Below are positions 48,201-55,991 of a stretch of DNA of 64,000 bases, in pieces. Positions within the stretch are counted from its first letter, which is position 1. Every line of letters begins with the position of its first letter. The notes under the pieces are model-generated. The model was not told the DNA's origin, did not search any database, and saw only the letters and a program-made list of their open reading frames with translations. The stretch is from positions 56,306-120,305 of the forward strand of contig JACPYV010000116.1 in assembly GCA_016195825.1 (NCBI GenBank), written 5' to 3'. Position numbers and translations under genes: made by a program. This DNA comes from Burkholderiales bacterium (lineage in GTDB: Bacteria; Pseudomonadota; Gammaproteobacteria; Burkholderiales; Burkholderiaceae_C).

Positions 48201-49388
48201 GCGCTGGCCGATCTGGGCCATCAGTGCGAAGTCCAGCCGCTGCGCATTGACCTCGCCGCCCAACACCTCGTCGTTCTTGCCGAGATGCAGGCTCACACCC
48301 CAGTCCGAGCGCGGCCAGGCGATGCCGTCGCCGCTGACGAAGCCGAGCTGGTGGGCCTGCAGGCTGAGCTGGTCCTTGGCGCGCGCCAGGTCCAGCCGGC
48401 CCTCAATGTGTGCCAGGTCCAGCTCGGGCGCGCCGTCCAGCAGCCGCAGCCGCACGGAACGCAGCGCCAGGTCCAGCGTGGCGGCCACAGGCTGGCCGTC
48501 CTTGATCTGGCCCCAGGCGCGCACGGCACCGTCGCCCTCGCTGAGCTGGAAGGGCAGGTCCACATGGCGGCGCAGCTGGCTCAGGTCAGCGCGCGGCAGC
48601 TCGGCGAAGAGCTGGCCGCTCCAGTGCTGGAACTCGCCCGGCCGCTTCAGCAGGGACTGCGTGAATTGCCCGCGCAGCGTGAAGCGCTGGCCCCAGTCCG
48701 CCGGCGGCGTTGCGTCCAGGCGCAACTGGTGGCGGCGCAGGCCGTTGCGCATGATGAAGTTCAGTGCCGACAGCTCCAGCGGCCGTGCGTCGGTGCGCTT
48801 CTCGTCCACCCAGCGCACTCGTCCGTTGACGACGGCCAGCTCCGGCTGGCTGAACAGCCAGTCCATGCCGGCCTCGGTGGTGCCGGCGTCGGCGTGCTCT
48901 GCGGCGTCCAGCCCCATGCCGGCAATAAAGATGCGGCCCTGGGCGTCGCGGCGGATGACCAGCTCCGGCGCGTCCACCAGCAGCTGCGAGAAACGCGGCT
49001 CCAGCGCAATCAGTGACTGCGCCGACAACACGGCCGCCACGCGCGGCAACTGCAGCGCCGGCCGGCCGGCGGCGTCCAGAACGCGCACGTCGGCGAGCTC
49101 CATGCGCGGCATCCAGCCGCCGGACTGCACCGTGATGCTGCCAATGCGCAGTTCTACCCCCAGGGCCTTTGAGGCTTCCTTTTCCAGCCAGGGACGCCAG
49201 TCATTGGCGTGCGGGAGAATGCCCCAGTGCAACACGCCCCAAGCCACCACCCCCAGCGCCCACAGCAGGGCCAGGATCAGCAGCGCCCAGCGCAGGCTGA
49301 GCCAGCACAGGCGCAAGGGCCAGCGCGAGGCGCGGGTGCAACGGTGGAGGGCGGCCGAGAAGAAGTCAGACACGTTGTCTTGAGGCAC
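45297..49388 (-). CDS. yhdP: YhdP family AsmA-like envelope protein
   Basis: A 1363-residue protein, the usual length of YhdP/TIGR02099. One N-terminal membrane span (about 24-52, RLCWLSLRWALLILALLWAL) anchors a very long repetitive beta-strand body. It begins with the DUF3971-like part (WLEKEASKALGVELRIGSI) and ends in the AsmA-C-like part (LDFRDVFAEGFTFDGVTGDVKIA, then EVSAGGASLAYAAINPAIA). Relatives form groove-like bridges across the periplasm that carry phospholipids to the outer membrane. It is divergent from glnE by 40 bp and followed by the nitrilase gene, a common order in Burkholderiales. Confidence 0.92.
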   Translation of the reverse strand: MPQDNVSDFFSAALHRCTRASRWPLRLCWLSLRWALLILALLWALGVVAWGVLHWGILPHANDWRPWLEKEASKALGVELRIGSITVQSGGWMPRMELADVRVLDAAGRPALQLPRVAAVLSAQSLIALEPRFSQLLVDAPELVIRRDAQGRIFIAGMGLDAAEHADAGTTEAGMDWLFSQPELAVVNGRVRWVDEKRTDARPLELSALNFIMRNGLRRHQLRLDATPPADWGQRFTLRGQFTQSLLKRPGEFQHWSGQLFAELPRADLSQLRRHVDLPFQLSEGDGAVRAWGQIKDGQPVAATLDLALRSVRLRLLDGAPELDLAHIEGRLDLARAKDQLSLQAHQLGFVSGDGIAWPRSDWGVSLHLGKNDEVLGGEVNAQRLDFALMAQIGQRLPLGERAHQLLTELAPRGVLTELAGQWQGALDAPRSYRVKAQLDGLAIAAKAPELEGHVGRPGLRGASLTLDANERGGSAKLAVHDGEVELPGLFEDPVLPITRLSTQVTWLLPPPDSTAKGKKPADVELRLRDLQLQTPDLNGEFDVTWRRPVGATTPGFLDLSGRAQRVDATRVARYIPLRLPATRSYVSRAVLGGEARNVSVRIKGELNDFPFDAPRSNGIFRVATQAQGVTLAYVPPSDQGTNWPAMEGVDAELVFERAGMQIRNGHARVLGYELSGVNGGIKDLHHGRVLALDGTGRGMGADLLHFVRASPLDEWLGHALSTTTALGPVALKLGISIPLDDVTQTGLKGQLQLGGVDLKLRPELPPLGAVRGRVDFDRKGLQLGGMTARLLGGDAGIEGGSMRDGGMRFAVQGLATAEGLRRATELGAVTRLAQAASGQAAYRFQLAIPKDGQPELSVSSTLQGLALDLPAPGRKEADATLPLRLLMTPTGPSRDELRLEVGTAGAPLLQAQLQRDVSGTTSHVLRGALAVQDKLPALPAAGVLLQVNVAALDLDAWQQRLGALAGSNGGGDGGDDAGLVPSQIGLRSQALKVGGRQLGRVAATVARDGANWRVNVDSEQLSGRIDLKGVRGGQVDAVQARLVRLSLPRQEADSVSELIDPGKPAGNGSPLPSLDIEVEDFELRGKRLGRLEVLAQAPAAARDWKLEKLQIQSPEATLHASGRWGADAGSARHRTLLDWKLDIADAGKLLERLGQGQVLRGGKGQLAGQVGWDGSPLAPHYPSMAGALNVQLDSGTFLKAEPGVGRLLGVLSLQSLPRRFLLDFRDVFAEGFTFDGVTGDVKIAAGVARSDNIRIRGLQAAVLVEGSTDLAAETQKLRVVIVPEVSAGGASLAYAAINPAIALGAFLAQMILSRPVAAANTREFHITGTWDDPKVEKVEGPAAKAAAAASAASAAGAASATR

Positions 49389-49428
49389 GTGGAGAAGAAC
49401 CGGCCGGCAGGCAATCTAGCACAGGGTC

Positions 49429-52149
49429 ATGAGCCAACTGTTTCCCGTCGTTGCTGAACACAGTCGCTATGTGCAGCGGGTGCGCCGCCGCTATGCGGCT
49501 GAGCTGGCGCTGCTGCCGCCGGGCTTGCCCGACCGGGCCGTCATCGGGGCGCTGATCGAGACTTTGTCCACGGACAGGGCTCTGGGCAGCAGCCTGCGCG
49601 TGGCCCGCCACCTGGTGCTGGAACGCCTGGCGGTGCTGGACATCGAACAAGGCGCGACCGTGGCAGATGTCACGCTGGCGATGACTCACCTGGCCGAGGT
49701 CACGCTTGACCTGGCCCTGGCGGCCGCCCGCGCCGAGCTGGACGCCATCCACGGCGAGCCTCGCACCGCCGATGGCGCCGACATTGCCTTCTGGGTGCTG
49801 GGCATGGGCAAGCTCGGTGCGCGCGAGCTCAACGTGTCATCGGACATCGACCTGATCTATGTCTACGAGGACGACGGCACCACGCACGGTGCCAAGCCCG
49901 TCAGCGCGCACGAGTACTTCTCGTCGGTGGCCAAGCGGCTGTACGCGCTGATCGGCGACGTGACCGACGACGGCCAGGTCTTCCGCGTCGACCTGGCGCT
50001 GCGCCCCAACGGCAAGAGCGGCCCGCCGGTGGTCAGCCTCTCCATGCTGGAGGAGTACTTCCTCGTGCAGGGCCGCGAGTGGGAGCGCTTTGCCTGGCTG
50101 AAGAGCCGCGTCGTCGCGCCGCTGTCGGGCATGGGCGCGCCGGGTGATGCGCGCACGCTGGCGCTGCGCAACCTCGTCACACCCTTTGTCTACCGCCGCT
50201 ACCTGGACTACGGCGTCTTCGAAGGCCTGCGCCAGCTGCACGGCAAGATCCGCAGCGAGGCCAAGGCGCGCGCCGCCGGCCGACCCGAGCGGGCCAACGA
50301 CGTCAAGCTGTCGCGCGGCGGCATCCGCGAGATCGAATTCATCGTGCAGCTGCTGCAGGTGGTGCGCGGCGGCCAGTTCCCCGAGATCCGCACCCGCTCC
50401 ACCGTAAAGGCGCTGGCCCAACTGGCGGCCGGCGGGCTGATGAAGGCCGAGACCGCGCAGCGCCTCAGTGAGGCCTACGTCTTCCTGCGCCGGGTGGAGC
50501 ACCGCATCCAGTTCCTGGATGACCAGCAGACGCATTGCCTGCCGCAGGGCGATGCGGACCTGGCGTGGATTGCGGCGTCCATGGGGCTGAAATGTTCCCG
50601 CGAGGCCTGTGAGCTGTTCGAGCAGCTGGGCGAGGTGCGCGAGCTGGTCGCCACCGAGTTCGACGCGCTGCTGCACGAGGGCGGCAAGCCGCCGGGGGCC
50701 TGCAAGGGCGGCCAATGCGGCGGGCCCAAGCCGGCCGTGGACGGCGAGGATTTCCTCAACGGCCTGCCGGCGCCGCTGGCCGCCGCCGTGCGCGCGCTGG
50801 CCGAGACGCCGCGTGTGCAAGGCCTGCGCGAGGAGTCGCGCCAGCGCCTTGCCCGTCTGTTCCAGCGCGCAGCCCAGGCCGTGGCCGCCGAGGAATGCTC
50901 GCTGGACGCGGCGCTGCGTTTCGTCGATTGGGTAGGCCCGCTGCTGCGCCGTGAGAGCTACCTGGCCCTGCTGGTCGAGCGCCCGGCCGTGCAGGCCCGC
51001 CTGCTGCGTCTGCTGGGCCTGGCGCGCTGGCCCATGCGCTACCTGATGCAGCACCCCGGCGTTATCGACGAGCTGGCGGACCCGCTGCTGCTGACCGCCC
51101 GCTTCGACCGCCAGGCCTTCATCACCGACCTGCTGGAGCGCGAGCAGGGCTGGCATCGCAGCGGTGAGGCCGACGAGGAGGCGCTGCTGGACACGCTGCG
51201 CCGCGCCCACCACGCCGAGGTGTTCCGCACGCTGGTGCGCGACGTCGAGGGCTGCATCACGGTGGAGCAGGTCGCCGACGACCTGTCGCTGCTGGCAGAC
51301 GCGGTGCTGCAGATCGCCATCACCTGGGCCTGGGATCGCTTCGGCAAGGCCCACCGCGAGCAGCCGCGCCTAGCCGTCATCGCCTACGGCAAGCTGGGTG
51401 GCAAGGAGCTGGGCTACGGCGGTGACCTGGATGTGGTGTTCGTCTTCGACGACGACGACGAGAACGCGTCCGAGATCTACGGCGCCTTCGTGCGCCGTCT
51501 CATCACCTGGCTGACGCTGCGCACGGCGGCCGGCGAGCTGTTCGACATCGATACCGCGCTGCGACCCAACGGCAACTCGGGCCTGCTGGTCACGTCGCTG
51601 GCGCACTTCGAGGCTTACCAGACCGGCCGCGGCAGCAACACCGCCTGGACCTGGGAACACCAGGCCATCACGCGGGCGCGCTTCTGCGCCGGCAATGCCG
51701 AGCTGGCGGAGCACTGCGAAGCCGTGCGCCGCCAGGTGCTGACGGCACCGCGCGACGCCCAGGCGCTGAAGGCCGAAGTGCAGGCCATGCGCGAGAAGGT
51801 GCGCGCGGCCCGGCCGGTGCGTGACGGCCTGTTCGACGTGAAGCACAGCGAGGGCGGCATGATGGACGCCGAGTTCGCGCTGCAGACGCTGGTGCTGGCC
51901 GAGGGTGCGACCCACCCCGAGCTGCTGGACAACGCCGGCAACATCGCGCTGCTGCAGCGTGCCGAGGCCGCCGGGCTGCTGCCCGCGGGCGTTGGCGTGC
52001 ACGCCGCCAACGCCTACCGCGAGCTTCGCCGCGTGCAGCACAAGGCGAGGCTGGACGAGCAGTCCACCGCACTGGATGCCGAGGCCGCCGCCCCGCTGGC
52101 CGCGCACCGAGACGCCGTGCGCGCGCTATGGCAAGCCGTGTTTGGCTGA
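49429..52149 (+). CDS. glnE: Bifunctional glutamine synthetase adenylyltransferase/adenylyl-removing enzyme
   Basis: A 906-residue GlnE with two nucleotidyltransferase domains. The first (adenylyl-removing) has WVLGMGKLGARELNVSSDID near residue 125. The second (adenylylating) has IAYGKLGGKELGYGGDLDVVF near 650. Both show the G-S/G-D-x-D metal motif. The GlnD_UR_UTase-like linkers follow each (DVKLSRGGIREIEFIVQLLQ and DVKHSEGGMMDAEFALQTL). It controls glutamine synthetase by reversible adenylylation in response to PII. A Gly/Pro-rich insert with two Cys (GACKGGQCGG) sits near residue 425. The rhombosortase start lies within its last 22 bp. Confidence 0.95.
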   Translation: MSQLFPVVAEHSRYVQRVRRRYAAELALLPPGLPDRAVIGALIETLSTDRALGSSLRVARHLVLERLAVLDIEQGATVADVTLAMTHLAEVTLDLALAAARAELDAIHGEPRTADGADIAFWVLGMGKLGARELNVSSDIDLIYVYEDDGTTHGAKPVSAHEYFSSVAKRLYALIGDVTDDGQVFRVDLALRPNGKSGPPVVSLSMLEEYFLVQGREWERFAWLKSRVVAPLSGMGAPGDARTLALRNLVTPFVYRRYLDYGVFEGLRQLHGKIRSEAKARAAGRPERANDVKLSRGGIREIEFIVQLLQVVRGGQFPEIRTRSTVKALAQLAAGGLMKAETAQRLSEAYVFLRRVEHRIQFLDDQQTHCLPQGDADLAWIAASMGLKCSREACELFEQLGEVRELVATEFDALLHEGGKPPGACKGGQCGGPKPAVDGEDFLNGLPAPLAAAVRALAETPRVQGLREESRQRLARLFQRAAQAVAAEECSLDAALRFVDWVGPLLRRESYLALLVERPAVQARLLRLLGLARWPMRYLMQHPGVIDELADPLLLTARFDRQAFITDLLEREQGWHRSGEADEEALLDTLRRAHHAEVFRTLVRDVEGCITVEQVADDLSLLADAVLQIAITWAWDRFGKAHREQPRLAVIAYGKLGGKELGYGGDLDVVFVFDDDDENASEIYGAFVRRLITWLTLRTAAGELFDIDTALRPNGNSGLLVTSLAHFEAYQTGRGSNTAWTWEHQAITRARFCAGNAELAEHCEAVRRQVLTAPRDAQALKAEVQAMREKVRAARPVRDGLFDVKHSEGGMMDAEFALQTLVLAEGATHPELLDNAGNIALLQRAEAAGLLPAGVGVHAANAYRELRRVQHKARLDEQSTALDAEAAAPLAAHRDAVRALWQAVFG

Positions 52150-52691
52150 GCCTGTGCGCCGCGTTCGCGGTGCTGTCCCTGCTGGCCTGGCCGCTGCCGC
52201 GTGAGGCGCTGGACTGGCAGCCCGGGCTGATCGCGTCGCAACCCTGGCGCGCGGTGACCGCCGCCTTTGTCCACTGGACGCCCATCCACCTCGGCGCCAA
52301 CCTGGCCGGCTGCGCCGTCATTGCGCTGCTGGGCTGGCGCGCGGGGCTGGGCCGGCATGAAGCCGTGGCTGGTCTCGGCGCGCTGCCGCTGACGCAGTTG
52401 GGCTTGCTGCTGCGCCCGGAGCTGCTGCGCTACGCCGGTCTGTCCGGCGCGCTGCACGCCCTCGTCGCCATCGCCGCGCTGAGCCTGCTTATGCGCGGCG
52501 CGCGCGAGCGGCTGATCGGCGCCGGCATCCTGCTCGGGCTGGCCGTCAAGCTTGCGCTCGAGGCGCCGCTGGGCCCGGTGCTGCGCGCGACGCCGGGTTT
52601 CGACTTCGCCGTGGCGCCGTTTGCCCATCTCAGTGGCGCCGTGGCAGGCGCTTTGGCTTGGCAATTGACATTTCGGGTAATGGCGAAATAA
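52128..52691 (+). CDS. rrtA: Rhombosortase (rhomboid-family protease)
   Basis: A 187-residue polytopic protein of rhombosortase size with about six spans. The catalytic Ser is in RYAGLSGALHALV (Ser106) and the His in FAHLSGAVAG (His167). The loop HWTPIHLGANLAGC in span 2 carries the usual His and Asn. Rhombosortases cleave, and probably sort, proteins with a C-terminal GlyGly-CTERM signal. One such protein, a subtilisin-like protease, is encoded at 60388-62454 in this window. The ATG overlaps the end of glnE by 22 bp, so the two are likely co-transcribed. Confidence 0.85.
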   Translation: MASRVWLSLCAAFAVLSLLAWPLPREALDWQPGLIASQPWRAVTAAFVHWTPIHLGANLAGCAVIALLGWRAGLGRHEAVAGLGALPLTQLGLLLRPELLRYAGLSGALHALVAIAALSLLMRGARERLIGAGILLGLAVKLALEAPLGPVLRATPGFDFAVAPFAHLSGAVAGALAWQLTFRVMAK

Positions 52692-52716
52692 TGGGTTCTC
52701 TCTTCGGAGGACCGAG

Positions 52717-53064
52717 ATGACAACCACCCATACCGCTTTCGGCATCGGCCATTTCGACGTGGCCGGCCCCGACCTTGAACGCCTGAGTCCCTTTTACGCC
52801 CGGGTCTTTGGCTGGCAGATCGCGCCGCGAGGGCCCGGCTATGCGCAGCTGCAGACGCCTGCGGGCAGCCCCGACGGTGCGCTGGTCGAGCAGCCCGACG
52901 CTGCCATCACGCTGGGCATCGTCGTGCCCGACCTGGCCCAGGCGCTGGCGCAGGCCGAGGCGACCGGTGGCCGCGTCGAGATGCCGGCCACCGACAATGG
53001 CTGGGTGCGCAAGGCCCAGGTGCGCGACCCGGCCGGCAATCTGCTGACACTGATCCAGCAGTGA
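52717..53064 (+). CDS. VOC (glyoxalase/bleomycin-resistance-like) family protein
   Basis: A 115-residue single VOC domain: GIGHFDVAGPDLERLSPFYARVFGWQI at the start, and VRDPAGNLLTLIQQ at the end where the family's metal Glu is replaced by Leu-Thr. The first metal His is kept (GHFDV). A strong GGAGG ribosome site precedes the ATG. The stop overlaps the ArsR-type start as GTGA. With an ArsR regulator and an unknown protein it forms a three-gene run. Role unknown; perhaps a small-molecule-binding or detoxification protein. Confidence 0.88.
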   Translation: MTTTHTAFGIGHFDVAGPDLERLSPFYARVFGWQIAPRGPGYAQLQTPAGSPDGALVEQPDAAITLGIVVPDLAQALAQAEATGGRVEMPATDNGWVRKAQVRDPAGNLLTLIQQ

Positions 53065-53360
53065 CCGAGGCTGAACTCGACGAGGCCTTGCGCGCGCTGG
53101 CTCACGCCGAGCGCCGGCTTTTCGTGCGCGAGTGCCTCCACCGAGAATGCGCGGCCGGCGAGCTCGCCGAGATGTCATCGTTGGCCGTCGCCAGCGTGTC
53201 CGAACACCTGAAGGTGCTGCGCAAGACCGGGCTGCTGACGCTGGAGGTGCGGGGCCGGTTCTGGATGTACCGCAGCGATCCGGCACGATTGCAGGAAGTG
53301 CTGGCCGCGTTGCAGGCCAGTTTTGAAGATCACGAAAGCGAGAACCATCATGGGACGTGA
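53061..53360 (+). CDS. ArsR-family transcriptional regulator
   Basis: A 99-residue winged-helix protein from a GTG start in the GTGA overlap. The fold is seen in ALRALAHAERRLFVRECL, AGELAEMSSLAVASVSEHLKVLRKTGLL and the wing VRGRFWMYRSDPARL. Cys residues (RECLHRECAAGEL) lie in helix 2, close to where metal-sensing ArsR proteins have their site, so metal or thiol sensing is possible but unproven. It lies between the VOC gene and an unknown gene, overlapping both, and probably autoregulates the operon. Confidence 0.88.
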   Translation: MTEAELDEALRALAHAERRLFVRECLHRECAAGELAEMSSLAVASVSEHLKVLRKTGLLTLEVRGRFWMYRSDPARLQEVLAALQASFEDHESENHHGT

Positions 53361-53982
53361 AGCCCTTTGCACCGCCCGCGTGGGCACCGAGACCGCCGAG
53401 GCCACCGCCCTGCTCGAATCGACCACCATCGTGCTGCGCGGCGAGTTGAAGCGCCGCTGGGACATCGCCGCGCTGCAGAACCTGCGCGTGGCCGGCGAGG
53501 AACTGCTGTTCGACTCTGCTGACGAGGCCGTCGCGCTGGTACTGGGCGAGAAGGAAGCCGCCAAGTGGCTGAAGAAGCTGCAGACCCCGCCGCCGACGCT
53601 GGCCGCCAAGCTGGGCGTCAGCGCGGAGAACCCGGCGCTGCTGATCGGCCCCACGGTCGGCCCGCTGGACCCGGCGCTGGCCGAGGCGCTGGCCGGCGGC
53701 ATCACCACCAACGTGCGCGAGGCGCGCATGCTGGTGGCCGTGCTGAGCAACCCGTCCGAGCTGCCGCGCATGGCCGAGTTCCATGCCGACATGATCTGCA
53801 AGACCGTCTGGGTCGTGCACCCCAAGGGCCCCGAAGCCAGCCCGTCGGACGCCGAGGTGCGCGTGGCCATGCGCGGCTGGGGCTATGTGGACAACAAGAC
53901 CAGCGCGGTGTCGGACAGGCTCACAGCGACGCGCTGGGTGCTGACCCAGCCGCCGGCCAGGAAGCGCGTGCGCAACCGCTGA
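53350..53982 (+). CDS. Hypothetical protein in the VOC-ArsR operon
   Basis: A 210-residue soluble protein I cannot name. It begins GREALCTARVGTETAEATALLESTTIVLRGELKRRW, with ELLFDSADEAVALVLGEKEAAKWLKK in the middle and a DMICKTVWVVHPKGP strand near 155. It ends in a very basic RKRVRNR tail. Part of it resembles DUF3052-type proteins, which I cannot confirm. The ATG at 53350 lies inside the ArsR gene end (11-bp overlap), which argues for co-translation with the regulator. Confidence 0.7.
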   Translation: MGREALCTARVGTETAEATALLESTTIVLRGELKRRWDIAALQNLRVAGEELLFDSADEAVALVLGEKEAAKWLKKLQTPPPTLAAKLGVSAENPALLIGPTVGPLDPALAEALAGGITTNVREARMLVAVLSNPSELPRMAEFHADMICKTVWVVHPKGPEASPSDAEVRVAMRGWGYVDNKTSAVSDRLTATRWVLTQPPARKRVRNR

Positions 53983-54031
53983 TCGCGCCACCCGCCGTCC
54001 ACGAAGGCATTCATGATCGCCACGCGGACGC

Positions 54032-54886
54032 TCATGCGACTCCGCTTTCGGGGGCGGCCATGGCGGTTTGGCGTGCCAGGCGAGCGACCTCTGCCTGGGT
54101 GGCGTAGAAACGCTCCAGGCGCTGCGCCACCGCGGCGGGCTCCTCGGCGGGCAGCCAGTGCCCGCTGTCGGGATGGTGTTCCACCGCTGCGGCGCCGAAA
54201 CGGTCGGCGAAACGGGCCGCGATGTAGGGGTCATGGTCTGCCCACAGCACTAGCGAGGGCTTGTCCGCCAGCACGAGGCGCAGCTCGTCCTCCCAGCCGG
54301 CAAAGTGGCGGGGATCGGTCGCGCGGTACCAGCGCAGCATCATCCGCTTCACGGAAGGCGTGATGAGGTCGTAGGTGCGATGGATCTGCTCGCGGGTCAA
54401 CTTGCGCGAGGCCCGACGCAGCTCGCGCGTGAAGCCGCGCCGGCTGGTCAGGGCCTGCACCAGCTCCCCGATCACCGGCATACGCCACAGCCGGCCGAAC
54501 TGGTGCCAGCGGTAGTCCGAGGCAAAGACGGTGTTGGTAATGACGACGCTGCGGACCTTGCCGGGATGGCGCACGGCCCATGCCAGGCCGAAGGGGCCGC
54601 CGATGTCGTGCACCACCAGGTGCAGCGGCTCATCGATGCCCAGCGCCGTGACCAGCCTATCGACCCAGTCGGCCATGCCCGCCAGCGAGTAGTCGACATC
54701 GTCCGGCGCTGTGGAGCGCCCGAAGCCGGGCAGGTCGGGCGCGATGCAGCGGTGGTGCGGGCTCAGGCGGGGAAGGATCCCGCCCCAGACCTCCGAGGAG
54801 TCGGGATTGCCGTGCAGGAACAGGATGGGCGGGCCTTGCCCCTCGTCGACGAGGTGGATGCGGGTGCGGCCGACGCTGAGGGCCAT
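54032..54886 (-). CDS. Alpha/beta hydrolase, haloalkane dehalogenase-like (Asp nucleophile)
   Basis: A 284-residue alpha/beta hydrolase. ILFLHGNPDSSEVW near residue 25 gives the oxyanion loop with the His-Gly-Asn-Pro of dehalogenases. CIAPDLPGFGRS follows. The nucleophile elbow is LVVHDIGGPFGLAW, an Asp, as in haloalkane dehalogenases, fluoroacetate dehalogenases and epoxide hydrolases. The acid is in VLWADHDPYIAARF and the His in HHPDSGHWLPAEEP. The ATG at 54886 is preferred because AGGAG stands 7 bp upstream. It is divergent from a GlxA-like regulator that may control it. The natural substrate is unknown. Confidence 0.88.
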   Translation of the reverse strand: MALSVGRTRIHLVDEGQGPPILFLHGNPDSSEVWGGILPRLSPHHRCIAPDLPGFGRSTAPDDVDYSLAGMADWVDRLVTALGIDEPLHLVVHDIGGPFGLAWAVRHPGKVRSVVITNTVFASDYRWHQFGRLWRMPVIGELVQALTSRRGFTRELRRASRKLTREQIHRTYDLITPSVKRMMLRWYRATDPRHFAGWEDELRLVLADKPSLVLWADHDPYIAARFADRFGAAAVEHHPDSGHWLPAEEPAAVAQRLERFYATQAEVARLARQTAMAAPESGVA

Positions 54887-54992
54887 GGTCAGTCTCCTGG
54901 TGAGGTGAGGTCGGTGGTCGTCCGATGCGGTCATTGTGTGAAGCAGCGGCGCGCATCGACAATGGCTTGAAAAGACTATTTGCTATCCATTC

Positions 54993-55991
54993 ATGCCAAA
55001 CCCCCGACACGCTTCGGACAGCCCGTTCCGACTGGGGCTGCTGCTGTTCCCCGGCTGCATGCCGGCGGGGCTGTTCGCGGCCAGCGACATGGTGCGTGCC
55101 TGCAACCTGCGCGCAGGCCGCGTCCGCATGACCGTGAGCTGGGTCGGTGCCAGAGTCGAGGAGGTCCCCACCCATCAAGGCCCCAGCCTGCGCGCACAGG
55201 TGACACTGGCCGACGGTGGCTGTGATGCCTGGCTGCTGCCCGGGCTGTGGCTCACTTCCACGCAGGAGCTGGCTGGGGCCATCCAGGCGCAGGCCCGCCT
55301 GGTCGAGGCGTTGCGCGCCTTGCCCACTGGCGCGTCGGTCTGGAGCTACTGCGCGGGCGTGGCGTTGGCAGCAGCGGCGGGCCGGCTGGACGGCCATGCC
55401 GCCACCGCGACCTGGTGGCTGCAGCCGGCGCTTGCGGCGCAATTCGAGCGTGTCCAATGGCGAAGCGCGCCCGACCTCGTGGTCGACCGCCAGGCCATCA
55501 CGGCGGCCGGCCCCAGCGGCTACCTGCCGCTGATGATCGACCGACTTGCGCTCCACGTTGCCGAGGATGTGCTGCACGATGTGCAGGAGCTGCTGATGCT
55601 GCCCAGCCCTCGCAGGCGCCATCCCTCGTTCGGACCGGTCGAGATGATGCGGCTGGACGACCCCACGATGCGCGCGCTGCTCGCCTGGGCCCAGCGCACG
55701 CCCGCACAGCTCGTCACGCTGGCCGAGGCGGCCAGGCAGCTGAACGTCTCGGTGCGCACGCTGGCCCGGCGTGTCGACCAGGCCAGCGGCCTGGGCGCGG
55801 GAGAGTGGCTGCGCCTGGCCAAGCTCAGCCAGGCCGCCGAGGCCCTGCGCAGCACGCGCACGCCGATCAAGGCCATCAGCGAACGACTCGGCTTCGGCAG
55901 CGAGGCCAGCCTGTATCGGGCCTTCAGGGCGGCGACGGGGCTGACGCCCTCCGCCTATCGCCAGGCCTACGGCAGCGTGTTGCGTGCTTGA
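54993..55991 (+). CDS. GlxA-family AraC-type transcriptional regulator
   Basis: A 332-residue protein in two parts. Residues 10-200 are a DJ-1/PfpI-like sensor domain (RLGLLLFPGCMPAGLFAASDMVRACNL, WLLPGLWL, WSYCAGVALAAAAGRLDGHAAT with Cys at the elbow). Residues 225-330 are the AraC-type double HTH (LAEAARQLNVSVRTLARRVDQASG, then IKAISERLGFGSEASLYRAFRAATG). GlxA-type regulators often govern amine or amino-acid metabolism genes. It is divergent by 106 bp from the dehalogenase-like gene. Its stop directly abuts the stop of the convergent oxidoreductase gene. Confidence 0.9.
   Translation: MPNPRHASDSPFRLGLLLFPGCMPAGLFAASDMVRACNLRAGRVRMTVSWVGARVEEVPTHQGPSLRAQVTLADGGCDAWLLPGLWLTSTQELAGAIQAQARLVEALRALPTGASVWSYCAGVALAAAAGRLDGHAATATWWLQPALAAQFERVQWRSAPDLVVDRQAITAAGPSGYLPLMIDRLALHVAEDVLHDVQELLMLPSPRRRHPSFGPVEMMRLDDPTMRALLAWAQRTPAQLVTLAEAARQLNVSVRTLARRVDQASGLGAGEWLRLAKLSQAAEALRSTRTPIKAISERLGFGSEASLYRAFRAATGLTPSAYRQAYGSVLRA

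Noticed and set aside
50690..50730. Two-Cys Gly/Pro insert in GlnE as a metal site
   Set aside because: Only two Cys and low complexity; more likely a flexible linker.
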